The position numbers were made by a program, and so were the translations under genes. 64,000 bases of DNA, from contig NZ_JAABOO010000001.1 of NCBI RefSeq assembly GCF_010671605.1, forward strand, positions 1,240,001 through 1,304,000, written 5' to 3'. This document shows positions 42,944 through 52,864 of the stretch, piece by piece. Below the pieces are notes generated by a model. It ran no database searches, was not told the origin of the DNA, and worked only from the letters and a program-made list of their open reading frames with translations. Origin of the DNA: Leptobacterium flavescens (GTDB lineage: Bacteria > Bacteroidota > Bacteroidia > Flavobacteriales > Flavobacteriaceae). Numbering within the stretch: the first letter of the stretch is position 1; each line of letters begins with the position of its first letter.

Positions 42944-43558
42944 ATGAAGTCAATTACAATCAACGGATCTCAAAGAGAAAGCGTGGGAAAAGCGGCAAGC
43001 AAATCCTTACGTAATGCTGGAAAGGTTCCTTGCGTGTTATACGGAGGAGATCAACCATTGCACTTTTCAGCCGATGAATTAGCATTTTCTAAATTGGTTT
43101 ACACTCCAGATGTACATACTGTAGTGATTGACCTTGGAGACAAGAAATTCGATGCTATCTTACAGGACATTCAATTTCACCCTGTAACGGATAAAATTCT
43201 ACACATAGACTTTTTCCAGTTACACGAAGACAAAGAAATTGCTTTGGATATTCCTGTAAAAATCACTGGTAATGCTCCTGGAATTCTAGCGGGTGGTGTT
43301 TTACGTCTTAACAAACGTAAACTAAAAGTAAAAGCGCTTCCTAAGAATTTACCGGATTTTATCCTTGCAGATATTTCTGAGCTTGAGATCGGAAACAAAC
43401 TTTATGTTCCGACCCTTGCAAAAGATGAGTACAAATTTTTACACCCGGACAACACTGTTGTTTGCCAGGTAAGAATTTCACGTGCTGCGATGAAAGCTGC
43501 GCAAGATGCTGCAAAAGAAGAAAAAGCTGCTGCAAAAGAAGCTGCTGCTACAGAATAA
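42944..43558 (+). CDS. rplY: 50S ribosomal protein L25/general stress protein Ctc
   Basis: A 204-residue bL25 of the long Ctc type. The N-terminal 5S rRNA-binding domain ([31 protein letters not shown]) is followed by the beta-rich CTC domain ([20 protein letters not shown]) and a short Ala/Lys/Glu tail (about 183-204). It binds 5S rRNA in the large subunit. It follows prs by 22 bases and is closed by a strong terminator, so pth next to it needs its own promoter or read-through. Confidence 0.96.
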   Translation: MKSITINGSQRESVGKAASKSLRNAGKVPCVLYGGDQPLHFSADELAFSKLVYTPDVHTVVIDLGDKKFDAILQDIQFHPVTDKILHIDFFQLHEDKEIALDIPVKITGNAPGILAGGVLRLNKRKLKVKALPKNLPDFILADISELEIGNKLYVPTLAKDEYKFLHPDNTVVCQVRISRAAMKAAQDAAKEEKAAAKEAAATE

Positions 43559-43576
43559 CAAAAGAATATCTTTATC

Positions 43577-43607
43577 AAAAAGCATCCTTAGTAGGATGCT
43601 TTTTTTA
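43577..43607 (+). terminator. Intrinsic terminator after rplY
   Basis: AAAAAGCATCCT, loop TAGT, AGGATGCTTTTTTT; a 12-bp stem including the A/T-run pairs. Confidence 0.9.
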
Positions 43608-43630
43608 TTTTTACTGAAAAGCGGATAGAA

Positions 43631-44260
43631 ATGTTCGGATTCATTAAAAAGATTTTTCAGAGAAATACATCGCTTACCGAAGAAACAGATCAGATGAAGA
43701 AATTTTTAATCGTAGGGCTCGGAAATATAGGTGCCGACTATGTAAATACCCGCCACAATATAGGTTTTAAAGTAGTCGATTTCTTTGCCAAACAGGAATC
43801 CCTCAGTTTTGAAACTCAGAAACTGGGCGACCTCTGCACTCATAAGATCAAAGGACGCACTCTTATTTTCCTTAAACCCAGCACTTATATGAATCTGAGC
43901 GGGAAAGCGGTAAAATACTGGATGGAAAAGGAGAAGATCTCCATCGAAAACCTTCTGATCATTACTGATGATATTAATCTCCCTTACGGAAGTATCCGCT
44001 TAAAAACAAAAGGAAGCGACGGAGGTCATAACGGCTTAAAAGATCTTCAGGCCAAATTGGGAACTACCAAATACAACCGGTTCAGATTTGGTGTAGGTGC
44101 TGATTTTGGTAAGGGCAGACAGGTTGATTATGTTTTAGGTGAGTGGAACGAGGAAGAAAACACCAAACTCCCGGAAAGACTGGAACGTTCCTGCGAACTT
44201 ATCAAGTCCTTTGTGCTGGCAGGTATAGAACGTACGATGAATACCTTTAATAATACCTGA
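43631..44260 (+). CDS. pth: Peptidyl-tRNA hydrolase
   Basis: A 209-residue enzyme that frees tRNA from stalled peptidyl-tRNA. Core motifs: FLIVGLGNIGADYVNTRHNIGF (with the catalytic His of TRHN), FLKPSTYMNLSGKAV (Asn), ITDDINLPYG (Asp), GGHNGLKDL. The core starts at the ATG 21 codons in (43694). The upstream ATG at 43631 adds a basic leader (MFGFIKKIFQRNTSLTEE), which I recall as common in flavobacterial Pth. I keep the longer form but am unsure. It lies 25 bases after the rplY terminator. Confidence 0.94.
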   Translation: MFGFIKKIFQRNTSLTEETDQMKKFLIVGLGNIGADYVNTRHNIGFKVVDFFAKQESLSFETQKLGDLCTHKIKGRTLIFLKPSTYMNLSGKAVKYWMEKEKISIENLLIITDDINLPYGSIRLKTKGSDGGHNGLKDLQAKLGTTKYNRFRFGVGADFGKGRQVDYVLGEWNEEENTKLPERLERSCELIKSFVLAGIERTMNTFNNT

Positions 44261-44275
44261 AAAAGCTTCTCTTTT

Positions 44276-45178
44276 TTATTTGGTCAGGGATCTGATCCTG
44301 AACTTCAGTAAAACCTCATGAGTACCTGTCCCCGCTTCGTTAAGCTCGCTTCGAAGAGAACTGTCGTAGGCATAACCTACTCCCAGCCAATCGGTCAGGT
44401 TAAATAATGCAAGGCCGCCAATGGCACTATCGGTCCTGTATGCCAGGCCAAACTCAAGTAATTCCCTGTATCCCATTGCCGCGGTAATATCGGCAGATAG
44501 CGGAGCTCCGTTTACATATCGCATCAGGACAGACGGTTTAAAGATCCAGTCGTCGGTAAGCCTGAAATCATATCCTCCCGAAAGAAAGAGATGCAGCTCG
44601 TCGGTTGCTTCTACCACCACTCCGTTCCTCTCGTCAAAACGTCTGGTGTTTAATATCCTCGGAGAGGAAAGCGAGACAAAATATTTTTCATTCTTTAGAT
44701 AGAATCCTAGCCCAAGATTAGGGTTAAACCGACTTTCATCCCTCAAAAGAGGATCGACTACCCGGTTAAAGGTTTGTAATCCGGCAGCATTGACATCAAA
44801 AAAGTTCCCTCCGGCCTTCAATCCCATAAATAAAGAAGTTTCCCTGTCGAGTTGAAGTTTATAGGAGAAGTCGATAAAAACCGCTGTTTGCCTCTCGATA
44901 AAGGTTTTATCATTAACTAAGGAAAGGCCCAGACCTACTCTATCACTAAAAGGTGTAGCTGCAGAAAGTGTCTGTGTTCTCGGGGCTCCTTCTATTCCCT
45001 GCCACTGACTCCTGAGATTGGAAGTAATATCGGCAATACCATCCGACCCGGCATAAGCAGGGTTAATCACATTCATATTATATCTGTAGAATACGTAGTT
45101 CGGATCTTGTTGTGCATGCAGATAGCCCGTAATTAAAAGAAAAAGAACTAAAAAACTCCTTGTTAAACTGCAGTTCAT
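44276..45178 (-). CDS. PorP/SprF family type IX secretion outer-membrane protein
   Basis: A 300-residue protein with a signal peptide (SFLVLFLLITGYLHAQ) and the PorP/SprF start QQDPNYVFYRYNMNVINPAYAGS, followed by alternating beta-strand segments of an outer-membrane barrel. SprF-type proteins are needed for export or surface attachment of the type-B-CTD cargo encoded beside them. Here the cargo is the large peptidase encoded 28 bases upstream on the same strand, an arrangement like sprB-sprF. It is convergent with pth. Confidence 0.93.
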   Translation of the reverse strand: MNCSLTRSFLVLFLLITGYLHAQQDPNYVFYRYNMNVINPAYAGSDGIADITSNLRSQWQGIEGAPRTQTLSAATPFSDRVGLGLSLVNDKTFIERQTAVFIDFSYKLQLDRETSLFMGLKAGGNFFDVNAAGLQTFNRVVDPLLRDESRFNPNLGLGFYLKNEKYFVSLSSPRILNTRRFDERNGVVVEATDELHLFLSGGYDFRLTDDWIFKPSVLMRYVNGAPLSADITAAMGYRELLEFGLAYRTDSAIGGLALFNLTDWLGVGYAYDSSLRSELNEAGTGTHEVLLKFRIRSLTK

Positions 45179-45206
45179 TCTATTATGTTAAGTATGCTTG
45201 TTTTTA

Positions 45207-48200
45207 TTAATATGTTATATACACCCATCCCTTTAGATCGACATTTCCATCACCCGTAAGATCGATCTGATAATAATAGGATCCGGCAGGCAGCTTTTCA
45301 CTTCTGCTTTTATACACTCCATTCCAGTCATTGTTATAACCTACCGTTCTGTAAACCCGGGTTCCCTGTCTGTTAAACACAGAGATTACCGCATTGGGGT
45401 ACAAATGTATATTAACGATTTGCCAGGTGTCGTTTATAGAATCTCCGTTAGGAGTAAATGCTTCCGATACCAATACATCTTCATCACAAACATCACCCTC
45501 CCCGTCATTATCTATATCAAGCTGGTCCGGATTAAAATTTAAAGCACAATTGTCGTTCTCATCTGCAATCCCGTCATTATCATCATCCGGATCACAAACA
45601 TCCCCTATTCCATCGTTATCATTGTCGGCCTGATCTGCATTTGCCGTAAGCGGACAGTTATCAACCACATCAAGTATCCCGTCGTTGTCATCATCCGTGT
45701 CGCAAACATCTCCAATTCCGTCATTGTCGTTATCTGCCTGATCTGCATTTGCAGCAAAAGGGCAATTATCATCTATATCCAATATCCCATCATTATCATC
45801 GTCCGGATCACAAACATCTCCCATCCCGTCATTGTCGTTATCCGCCTGATCTGGATTAGGTGTATTCACACAGTTATCTACATTATCCAGAACTCCATCT
45901 GCATCTATATCGGGAGTAAATTCACCCGCCACACAAACTTCCAGGCTAAAGGTATTTATCGCTCCTCCATCCAGGTTAAACGCATCTTCCACTTCCAACC
46001 TCCAGTTACCGGCTGCCGATTCGCCAAAAAGCTGAGACAGGGGTTGTAAAGGCATTACTATTCCCGAGACTGCAGGCATAGGTGAGCAGCTAACAGCGCT
46101 TCCTCCGTCATCGAAGGTAGCCTGAATATCCTGATTATTATCGCATGCCTGAGCCAGCAAAACTATGGTGGTGCCCTGAGGTGAGATCAGCCTTAAAGTA
46201 AGGTCCGATACAAAAGTGTGGGTAATATCTACCGTTACCTTTATATCGGTAATCGGAAGGTCATCCGGAACGGTAATAAAGGAATTTACCGTTGAAGGCT
46301 GGTTTGCAGGAATGGTTACCGGCACGTCCGATGCCGTAAATACTTTACAGTTAACCACCGCCGTACTAAAGTTAAAAGCGGCGCTATAATTACCGGTTCC
46401 GCAGGAATTTCTGGATCTGACCCTCCAGTAATAAGTGGTATTTCCGTTCAGATCGGATAATACATAAGAGTTGGTTATCAGTGTTTCCGAAGCTACAATA
46501 TTGGAAAAACCTGCATCCGTAGCTACCTGCACATCATATTCATCCGCAAAAGGATCGGCCTGCCATTGTAAAGTCTGGTTCAGAAAAGCGTCGGTTGTTC
46601 CGTTTGCAGGGCTTGTCAGTGTTACATCGGCCAGGGAGCTACTGAAAATTTCCAGGGTAAAATCCACACTTTTGGACACGCTTGCCGAAGTAGCATTAAC
46701 AGGGATCGTATAAACTCCGGGAGTTACTCCGGCTGTATTTGTAAAGGTCATTTGAACATTGGTCCCATCCGCCGTAGCCGAAGTGGGAACAAAATTCACC
46801 CCCAGTCCTGCCGGCAAATCGCTCGCACTGAATGTCGTTTCTTCATTAAAACCCAGGAAAGTGTTATAAGTAAAATTAACTACCAGGTCATCCGGCTGGC
46901 ATACGGTCATTTCCAGACTTGGAAAATTGAGAACAAATTCCGATTCCTGAATAGACAGATCGCTGCTGTTTACCGCAAAGAAAATATTGTTGCTGGCCCT
47001 TACCATAATACGGGCACTGGAAGTACTTATCCCCCCGGGAACAATGATATTGTGTTGGCCGTCATTTGTCACATTTTGTGCAAGGGTCACAGGATATGTA
47101 AGACCTCCGTCTGTAGAGAGAAGAATATCTACCTCGGTAGTATTTACAGGAGGGCTACTCGTATTGGCCACATCCCATAAAATAGTTTCCACCTCTCCGG
47201 CAGTAAGAGTAAGAGCACTGCTATGCGAGCTCACTAAGAACGGACCGGAATTATCATCGACTGTTACTCTCATCTGGTCGGTACGTGTTTGTCCCCCACC
47301 AACGACATTATCCCTTACCGTAAAGGCAAAATTCATTCCCCGGCCTACATCAGAAACTGTTTCCCAGGCATCATTAAGGGTTGGATTTGTTTGTGTAAGA
47401 TCTCCCGAAAGTACCCTGCTTAAAGCCGGCATGTATCGCACCGGAGATGCTGTTGGAGGCAATGACCTGAAATTAGCACCCAGGGTATTGGTGGGTCCGA
47501 AAGTGGTATTGGTAATCACTCCGTCATCTACCTGTTCCCAGGTATATGAGAGGACATCCCCCGCATCGGGATCGGTCCCTGTTCCTGTTAACACAAAAGC
47601 GGTAGATCTTGGAATAATATAATCGTTCCCCGCATTTGCATTAGGAGGGTTATTGCTTAAAGGGATCTCCACATCGCAATTGGTTCCTGCCACAAAATTG
47701 GATATCTGAAAAATACTCAGGTAATGAAAATACGGATCACTGTGAAGCTGTACATTGTTCTGCCCGGTAATCCCGGCATAAGCCATGATAGTGGTTCCGC
47801 TTGCCGGCTCCACATTTACTCCCGTTCCTTCCGATTCGAAGGACCAGGTATGATTGGCACCGAATTGATGCCCTATTTCGTGAGCTACATAATCAATATC
47901 AAAAAAATCGCCAGTAGGCATGGTAGTCGCCGAAAATCCGCTTCCTTTTCGGTTATCAACACAAACACATCCTATACAACCGGCGTTCCCGTTATCGGAG
48001 GCCTGGTGAAAAAGGTGACCTATATCGTAATTTGCCGCCCCGATCTCACTGTTGAGGGTAGCCTGAAGTTCTGTGGTAAGTGATGTTCCGTAAGGATCTG
48101 TTGCCGCATCGGTATAAATGACTGTATCTGTATTGGCAATAACTTCAAAGCTGATCCCAAGATCGGTTTCAAAAACTTCATTTACCCGGGTCACGGTTGC

Positions 48201-48878
48201 ATTTATAGCTGCCAGGGCTCCGGCTACGGTTCCTCCATGAAAACTGGTATATTCACCCGTGGTAGAGACCGCCAGCCGATATCTCCTCAGGGTCTGGTCG
48301 TCACTATTCCTTCCGGCTATTCCTGTTTTTTCCTCTTTGGCTTCCTGGGTAGAACAGATGGTTCCCTTAACATCGGTACGGGATGCTCTGTCATAAACTA
48401 TATAGTCGGTACTGTTTTTGGTATTCTTTTCCATAAAAACGGTACGGCCGTCATCAAACTTAATCATACTCTGCACTTCCTGAGGAGACACACTAAAACG
48501 AGCTCTCACAGCAGGGTTTTCAACACTGTAACCTATATAGGATTTAATGCCCGGGTATTTTCTTGAAAGGGCATCCGATAAAACCGGCGCTTCAAAAACC
48601 CTGAAATTCATCAACCTCCCTTTTTCATCAGGCAGGGAAACCTGTATTGCTGAAGTTCCGGAGATCCCTGTTCTTAAAGGTGCACCGTTCAGGGCATTTC
48701 TAAACTGTTGCTCATTCAGGGAAACAATAGTATAACCATCCTGTTCCAGGTTTTGAAGTGAAATGTTTTGGGGTTTATCCGCACTGCTTATCCTATTCCA
48801 ATAATTTGATTGTCCTGCAACCGAAAAGGAGAGAAAAATCATTGTAATTGAAAAAACATAACGTAAGTTTGCGATCAT
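45207..48878 (-). CDS. Secreted reprolysin-like metallopeptidase with TSP3 repeats and gliding-type CTD
   Basis: A 1223-residue protein. Signal peptide, pro-region, then a metzincin peptidase with zinc ligands H333, H337 and H343 ([13 protein letters not shown]) and Met-turn IMAYAG. A cadherin-like region, a fibronectin-III domain (about 800-890) and a proprotein-convertase P domain (about 895-1030) follow. Next come four thrombospondin type 3 calcium-binding repeats ([20 protein letters not shown] units, about 1035-1150). A gliding-motility C-terminal domain closes it ([27 protein letters not shown]). The CTD is the type B signal for type IX secretion, so the enzyme should reach the surface or medium. 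The cognate PorP/SprF gene follows. Confidence 0.93.
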   Translation of the reverse strand: MIANLRYVFSITMIFLSFSVAGQSNYWNRISSADKPQNISLQNLEQDGYTIVSLNEQQFRNALNGAPLRTGISGTSAIQVSLPDEKGRLMNFRVFEAPVLSDALSRKYPGIKSYIGYSVENPAVRARFSVSPQEVQSMIKFDDGRTVFMEKNTKNSTDYIVYDRASRTDVKGTICSTQEAKEEKTGIAGRNSDDQTLRRYRLAVSTTGEYTSFHGGTVAGALAAINATVTRVNEVFETDLGISFEVIANTDTVIYTDAATDPYGTSLTTELQATLNSEIGAANYDIGHLFHQASDNGNAGCIGCVCVDNRKGSGFSATTMPTGDFFDIDYVAHEIGHQFGANHTWSFESEGTGVNVEPASGTTIMAYAGITGQNNVQLHSDPYFHYLSIFQISNFVAGTNCDVEIPLSNNPPNANAGNDYIIPRSTAFVLTGTGTDPDAGDVLSYTWEQVDDGVITNTTFGPTNTLGANFRSLPPTASPVRYMPALSRVLSGDLTQTNPTLNDAWETVSDVGRGMNFAFTVRDNVVGGGQTRTDQMRVTVDDNSGPFLVSSHSSALTLTAGEVETILWDVANTSSPPVNTTEVDILLSTDGGLTYPVTLAQNVTNDGQHNIIVPGGISTSSARIMVRASNNIFFAVNSSDLSIQESEFVLNFPSLEMTVCQPDDLVVNFTYNTFLGFNEETTFSASDLPAGLGVNFVPTSATADGTNVQMTFTNTAGVTPGVYTIPVNATSASVSKSVDFTLEIFSSSLADVTLTSPANGTTDAFLNQTLQWQADPFADEYDVQVATDAGFSNIVASETLITNSYVLSDLNGNTTYYWRVRSRNSCGTGNYSAAFNFSTAVVNCKVFTASDVPVTIPANQPSTVNSFITVPDDLPITDIKVTVDITHTFVSDLTLRLISPQGTTIVLLAQACDNNQDIQATFDDGGSAVSCSPMPAVSGIVMPLQPLSQLFGESAAGNWRLEVEDAFNLDGGAINTFSLEVCVAGEFTPDIDADGVLDNVDNCVNTPNPDQADNDNDGMGDVCDPDDDNDGILDIDDNCPFAANADQADNDNDGIGDVCDTDDDNDGILDVVDNCPLTANADQADNDNDGIGDVCDPDDDNDGIADENDNCALNFNPDQLDIDNDGEGDVCDEDVLVSEAFTPNGDSINDTWQIVNIHLYPNAVISVFNRQGTRVYRTVGYNNDWNGVYKSRSEKLPAGSYYYQIDLTGDGNVDLKGWVYITY

Positions 48879-48921
48879 ATAAAGAAAAAGGTTAAAATCT
48901 GGTTTTATTGCATTGAGATAA

Positions 48922-48929
48922 CAAACATA
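48922..48929 (-). promoter_or_regulatory. Promoter -7 box of the secreted peptidase operon (TATGTTTG on minus)
   Basis: A perfect TAnnTTTG reading leftwards, about 44 bases before the peptidase ATG. No -33 match at the right spacing. Confidence 0.6.
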
Positions 48930-48957
48930 AGTTTTTTATTTTTATCATCTTGTTTAA

Positions 48958-49893
48958 GTGATCACCTTCGAAAACATAGAACAGTTTAATAGTCAGGAAC
49001 CTACGGTTGTTACCATAGGCACTTTTGACGGGGTTCACGTAGGTCACAGAAAGATTATCAACAGGCTCACTGCCAGTGCCAAAGCCAACAATCTGAAATC
49101 TACGATCCTTACTTTTTTTCCGCATCCGCGGATGGTACTTCAGCAAAATACAGACCTTAAACTTATAACCACTCTTAGCGAGAAGAAAAGTATTCTCGAA
49201 AAAACAGGCCTTGATCAATTGTTTGTACATCCCTTTACCCGGGAATTCTCCAGGCTGTCTGCTTTGGAATTCGTCAGGGATATTCTTGTAGAAAAACTCA
49301 ACGCCAAAAAAGTCATCATCGGTTATGATCACCGTTTCGGACGGAACAGGACCGCTACCATAAAAGATCTTATAGAATTCGGTTCCCTTTTTAATTTTGA
49401 AGTGGAGCAGATCTCAGCAGAAGAAATAGACGAAGTTTCCATCAGTTCAACCAAGATCCGCAATGCTCTTAATGAAGGAGATATCCACACGGCAAATACC
49501 TATCTCGGTTATGAGTTCATGCTTAACGGAACTATCGTAAAAGGAAAAGGCCTGGGCAGGCAAATAGAATTTCCCACTGCCAATCTCCAAATTGAAGAAA
49601 ACTACAAGCTCATTCCGAAAAATGGGGTATATGTAGTAAGGAGTTCCATAGAAAACCGAACAATTTATGGGATGATGAACATTGGGGTCAACCCTACGGT
49701 TAATGGGACTCAAAGAACCATAGAGGTTCACTTTTTTAACCTGGAAAAAGATCTGTACGGACAACAATTTCAGATAGATCTTTTAACGAGATTGAGAGAT
49801 GAGACCCGTTTTGATTCTTTGGATGCTCTCAGGGAACAATTAAAAAAGGACAAGAAAAATGCACTGGCTCATATCGAAAAAAGAGAAATTTGA
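48958..49893 (+). CDS. ribF: Bifunctional riboflavin kinase/FAD synthetase
   Basis: A 311-residue enzyme that makes FMN from riboflavin and FAD from FMN. The N-terminal nucleotidyltransferase half has TIGTFDGVHVGHRKII, FFPHPRMVL and GYDHRFGRNR; the C-terminal kinase half has GKGLGRQIEFPTANL and GMMNIGVNPTV. Usual length. The start is a GTG at 48958 that immediately precedes the conserved first strand. Its 3' end overlaps the HTTM gene by 35 bases. Confidence 0.95.
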   Translation: MITFENIEQFNSQEPTVVTIGTFDGVHVGHRKIINRLTASAKANNLKSTILTFFPHPRMVLQQNTDLKLITTLSEKKSILEKTGLDQLFVHPFTREFSRLSALEFVRDILVEKLNAKKVIIGYDHRFGRNRTATIKDLIEFGSLFNFEVEQISAEEIDEVSISSTKIRNALNEGDIHTANTYLGYEFMLNGTIVKGKGLGRQIEFPTANLQIEENYKLIPKNGVYVVRSSIENRTIYGMMNIGVNPTVNGTQRTIEVHFFNLEKDLYGQQFQIDLLTRLRDETRFDSLDALREQLKKDKKNALAHIEKREI

Positions 49894-51202
49894 TCAATTC
49901 CTTTTCAGGCCTATTGACAATGCTCCTTTAATTGTCTTCAGGATCATTTTCGGTTTACTTATTTTTCTGGAATCTGTAGGTGCTATTTTTACAGGGTGGA
50001 TCCGTCGCACACTTATTGAACCTGATTTCACCTTTAATTTTATCGGATTAGACTGGTTGCAGCCCCTCCCCGGCCACTGGATGTATGTATACTATGCCGT
50101 TATGGGCGTCTTCGGGCTTCTGGTCATGATCGGTTACAGATACCGCTTAAGCCTTGGCTTTTTTACCATTATGTGGACAGCCACTTATCTTATGCAGAAG
50201 GCATCCTATAACAATCACTACTACCTGCTCATCATAATCTGTTTAATTATGATATTGTTACCTGCCGAACGCTATGCTTCCGCAGATGTCAGAAGGAAAC
50301 CGCAGATAAAAGCACTGAGCATGCCTAACTGGTGTTCCTGGATAATTATCATTCAGTTATGGATAGTTTACACCTATGCTTCGGTGGCTAAACTATATCC
50401 CGACTGGCTGGACACCACGGTAGTTGAGAATCTGATGCTCGGAAGAAAAGACTATCCGATCATAGGCGATTTTCTTCAGCTTAAAACGGTACATTATGTC
50501 ATAACTTATACCGGCATTATTTTCGATCTGCTCATTATTCCGACGCTTCTGTGGAAACCTACCCGAAAGCTCGCATTTGCAGCATCGATCGTTTTTCACA
50601 TATTTAATTCTATCGTACTTCAGATCGGGATCTTTCCGTATCTCTCACTGGCCTTTACGCTCTTCTTTTTTGAGCCCGAAAAGATCAGGAGTATCTTTCT
50701 TAAGAAAAAACCCGTAGCAGAACTTTCTGCAGTTCAGCTTCCTCTTAAAAGGAATCTTTTTATCGCTTTGGGGGCAATTTACTTTGTGATCCAGATCGGT
50801 CTTCCGTTACGCCACTGGGTAATTAAGGATGATGTTCTCTGGACAGAAGAAGGTCACAGAATGAGCTGGCGTATGATGCTGAGGAGTAAGAGCGGTTATG
50901 TGAATTTTAAGGTAGTTGATAAGAATACAGGAGAAACCGTTATTATAAGTCCAAAGAATCATCTCAGCAGGAAACAATACAGGATGATCGGTACAAAACC
51001 GGATGTAATCTGGCAATTTGTCCAATATCTCAAAAAGGATTTTGCCGAGAAAGGAAAGGATGTTTCCATCTATGCCATGGGTAAAATAAGCGTTAACCGA
51101 AGCCCTTATAAAACCCTTATCGATCCTGAAGTGGACCTAGCTGCGGAAAAGTGGTCGCATTTCAGGCATCACTCCTGGATATTACCTTCGGAAAAAGAAT
51201 AG
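49859..51202 (+). CDS. HTTM domain membrane protein
   Basis: A 447-residue protein with about eight hydrophobic helices in the first 300 residues (PLIVFRIIFGLLIFLESVGA, YRLSLGFFTIMWTATYLM, HYYLLIIICLIMILLPAERY) and a soluble C-terminal domain. The pattern fits the HTTM domain, related to the membrane part of vitamin K-dependent gamma-carboxylase; the real substrate in bacteria is unknown. The ATG lies 35 bases inside ribF, so translation is probably coupled. Confidence 0.85.
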   Translation: MHWLISKKEKFDQFLFRPIDNAPLIVFRIIFGLLIFLESVGAIFTGWIRRTLIEPDFTFNFIGLDWLQPLPGHWMYVYYAVMGVFGLLVMIGYRYRLSLGFFTIMWTATYLMQKASYNNHYYLLIIICLIMILLPAERYASADVRRKPQIKALSMPNWCSWIIIIQLWIVYTYASVAKLYPDWLDTTVVENLMLGRKDYPIIGDFLQLKTVHYVITYTGIIFDLLIIPTLLWKPTRKLAFAASIVFHIFNSIVLQIGIFPYLSLAFTLFFFEPEKIRSIFLKKKPVAELSAVQLPLKRNLFIALGAIYFVIQIGLPLRHWVIKDDVLWTEEGHRMSWRMMLRSKSGYVNFKVVDKNTGETVIISPKNHLSRKQYRMIGTKPDVIWQFVQYLKKDFAEKGKDVSIYAMGKISVNRSPYKTLIDPEVDLAAEKWSHFRHHSWILPSEKE

Positions 51203-51232
51203 ATTTAAGAGCTGTTTTTTTCTTATTTACAC

Positions 51233-51240
51233 TAAATTTG
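51233..51240 (+). promoter_or_regulatory. serS promoter -7 box (TAAATTTG)
   Basis: A perfect TAnnTTTG, 31 bases before the serS ATG; no clear -33. Confidence 0.65.
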
Positions 51241-51271
51241 TCCTCCTTTTTAAATTAAACCGATATAGTTT

Positions 51272-52543
51272 ATGTTACAGGTAGCATTTATCAGAGAAAA
51301 CAAAGATGCTGTAATCGCAGCACTGGCAAAGAGAAATTTTGATGCCACTCAGGTTATTGAAGATGTATTGGCATTCGATGAATCGCGAAGAAGTATCCAG
51401 GCCGAACTGGATAGTACCCTGTCGCAATCCAATAAACTATCCAAAGAGATCGGTCAGCTTTTTAAAAGCGGAGAGCGTGAAAAGGCCAATCAACTGAAAG
51501 AAGAGACGGGCCAGTTAAAAGAACGTTCAAAACAACTTACCGAACAATTGAATGAAAAGGCAGAAGGGTTGACACAACTATTGTATCAGATCCCGAATGT
51601 CCCTCATGAATCCGTGCCTCAGGGAAATACCGACGAAGACAATGAAGAGGTTTTCAGGGAGGGCGATGTTCCTCAATTGGGAGATAAGGCACTACCGCAC
51701 TGGGAGCTGGCTAAAAAATACGACATCATAGATTTTGAACTGGGAACCAAGGTTACCGGAGCGGGATTTCCTGTTTATAAAGGGAAAGGCGCCAGGTTAC
51801 AACGTGCTCTTATTTCTTATTTCCTCGATAAAAATACCGAGGCCGGGTACACCGAATATCAGCCTCCGCTTATGATCAACGAAGCCTCAGGTTACGGAAC
51901 AGGACAATTACCCGATAAAGAAGGGCAAATGTATTATGTGGGAGCAGACGATCTGTATCTGATCCCTACTTCTGAAGTTCCGATCACCAATCTTTTCAGA
52001 AACGAGATCCTTTCGGAAGATCGCTTCCCGATCTGCTGTACAGCTTATACTCCCTGCTTCAGACGCGAGGCCGGAAGTTACGGGGCTCATGTAAGAGGAT
52101 TGAACCGTTTGCATCAATTTGACAAAGTGGAGATTGTGCGTGTGGAGCATCCCGATGAATCTTATAAAGCTTTGGATGCCATGGTAGATCACGTAAAGAA
52201 CATCCTCAGAGAACTTAAGCTTCCGTACAGGATCCTTAGGTTATGCGGAGGAGATCTCGGATTTACATCGGCACTTACTTTTGATTTTGAAGTTTTTTCT
52301 ACGGCTCAGGACAGATGGCTGGAGATAAGTTCTGTTTCCAACTTCGAAGCTTATCAGGCTAACAGGCTGAAATTGCGCTACAAAGACAAGAACGGAAAAA
52401 GTAAACTGGCACACACACTGAACGGAAGTTCACTGGCATTGCCAAGAGTACTTGCAGGGATACTTGAAAACTATCAGACAGACGAAGGAATAAAGGTTCC
52501 GGAAGTACTTATCCCCTATGCCGGTTTCGATACAATTTCCTGA
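51272..52543 (+). CDS. serS: Seryl-tRNA synthetase
   Basis: A 423-residue class II synthetase. An N-terminal tRNA-binding coiled-coil arm (about 30-105; GEREKANQLKEETGQLKERS), motif 2 CFRREAGSYGAHVRGLNRLHQF in two blocks (CFRREAGSYG, LNRLHQFDKVE), the active-site segment LRLCGGDLGFTSALTFDFEV, and motif 3 LNGSSLALPRVLAGILENYQ. It charges tRNA-Ser (and tRNA-Sec where present). Own promoter. Full length. Confidence 0.97.
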   Translation: MLQVAFIRENKDAVIAALAKRNFDATQVIEDVLAFDESRRSIQAELDSTLSQSNKLSKEIGQLFKSGEREKANQLKEETGQLKERSKQLTEQLNEKAEGLTQLLYQIPNVPHESVPQGNTDEDNEEVFREGDVPQLGDKALPHWELAKKYDIIDFELGTKVTGAGFPVYKGKGARLQRALISYFLDKNTEAGYTEYQPPLMINEASGYGTGQLPDKEGQMYYVGADDLYLIPTSEVPITNLFRNEILSEDRFPICCTAYTPCFRREAGSYGAHVRGLNRLHQFDKVEIVRVEHPDESYKALDAMVDHVKNILRELKLPYRILRLCGGDLGFTSALTFDFEVFSTAQDRWLEISSVSNFEAYQANRLKLRYKDKNGKSKLAHTLNGSSLALPRVLAGILENYQTDEGIKVPEVLIPYAGFDTIS

Positions 52544-52781
52544 AAATTTGGTTTTTAGAACTTTTTTATATAGCTTTGGGTAGCCAAATCTTACAAAATG
52601 CCTTTTTTATGAAAGCTGGGCTATGGTAAAATCCCACTTTTTCCATTTTTTCAGATTGTAGTAAGATTTAGGTATTTTTTGACTTAGTAAGTGAAAAAGA
52701 TATATAAATATTTGCCAATGTAAATAATATAATCATACGTTAAGTACATCGATTAATAGCACTATTATTTTGATTGGTTAC

Positions 52782-52812
52782 GCCCAGACATCTCCATGTT
52801 TGGGCTTTTGTT
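52782..52812 (+). terminator. Intrinsic terminator far downstream of serS
   Basis: GCCCAGACAT (52782-52791), loop CTCC, ATGTTTGGGC (52796-52805) with one G-T pair, then TTTTGTTTTTTT. Confidence 0.85.
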
Positions 52813-52851
52813 TTTTTAATATTCTTAACTTTTTTTTCAGAACGGTTATGT

Positions 52852-52859
52852 TATCTTTG
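52852..52859 (+). promoter_or_regulatory. Promoter -7 box of the TPR gene (TATCTTTG)
   Basis: A perfect TAnnTTTG ending five bases before the ATG at 52865, so the transcript would be leaderless or nearly so. Confidence 0.6.
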
Positions 52860-52864
52860 AATAA

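Larger units (their letters stand above)
52544..52864. other. Gene-free stretch after serS
   Basis: About 320 A+T-rich bases without an open frame of note. A strong terminator hairpin lies near its right end (52782-52805), about 240 bases past the serS stop. Either serS has a long 3' tail or a small RNA is made here. A promoter for such an RNA was not found with confidence. Confidence 0.5.

Noticed and set aside
45481-45920. Repetitive DNA in the secreted peptidase gene considered as a separate repeat element
   Set aside because: It encodes the TSP3 protein repeats in frame and is fully explained by the coding sequence.
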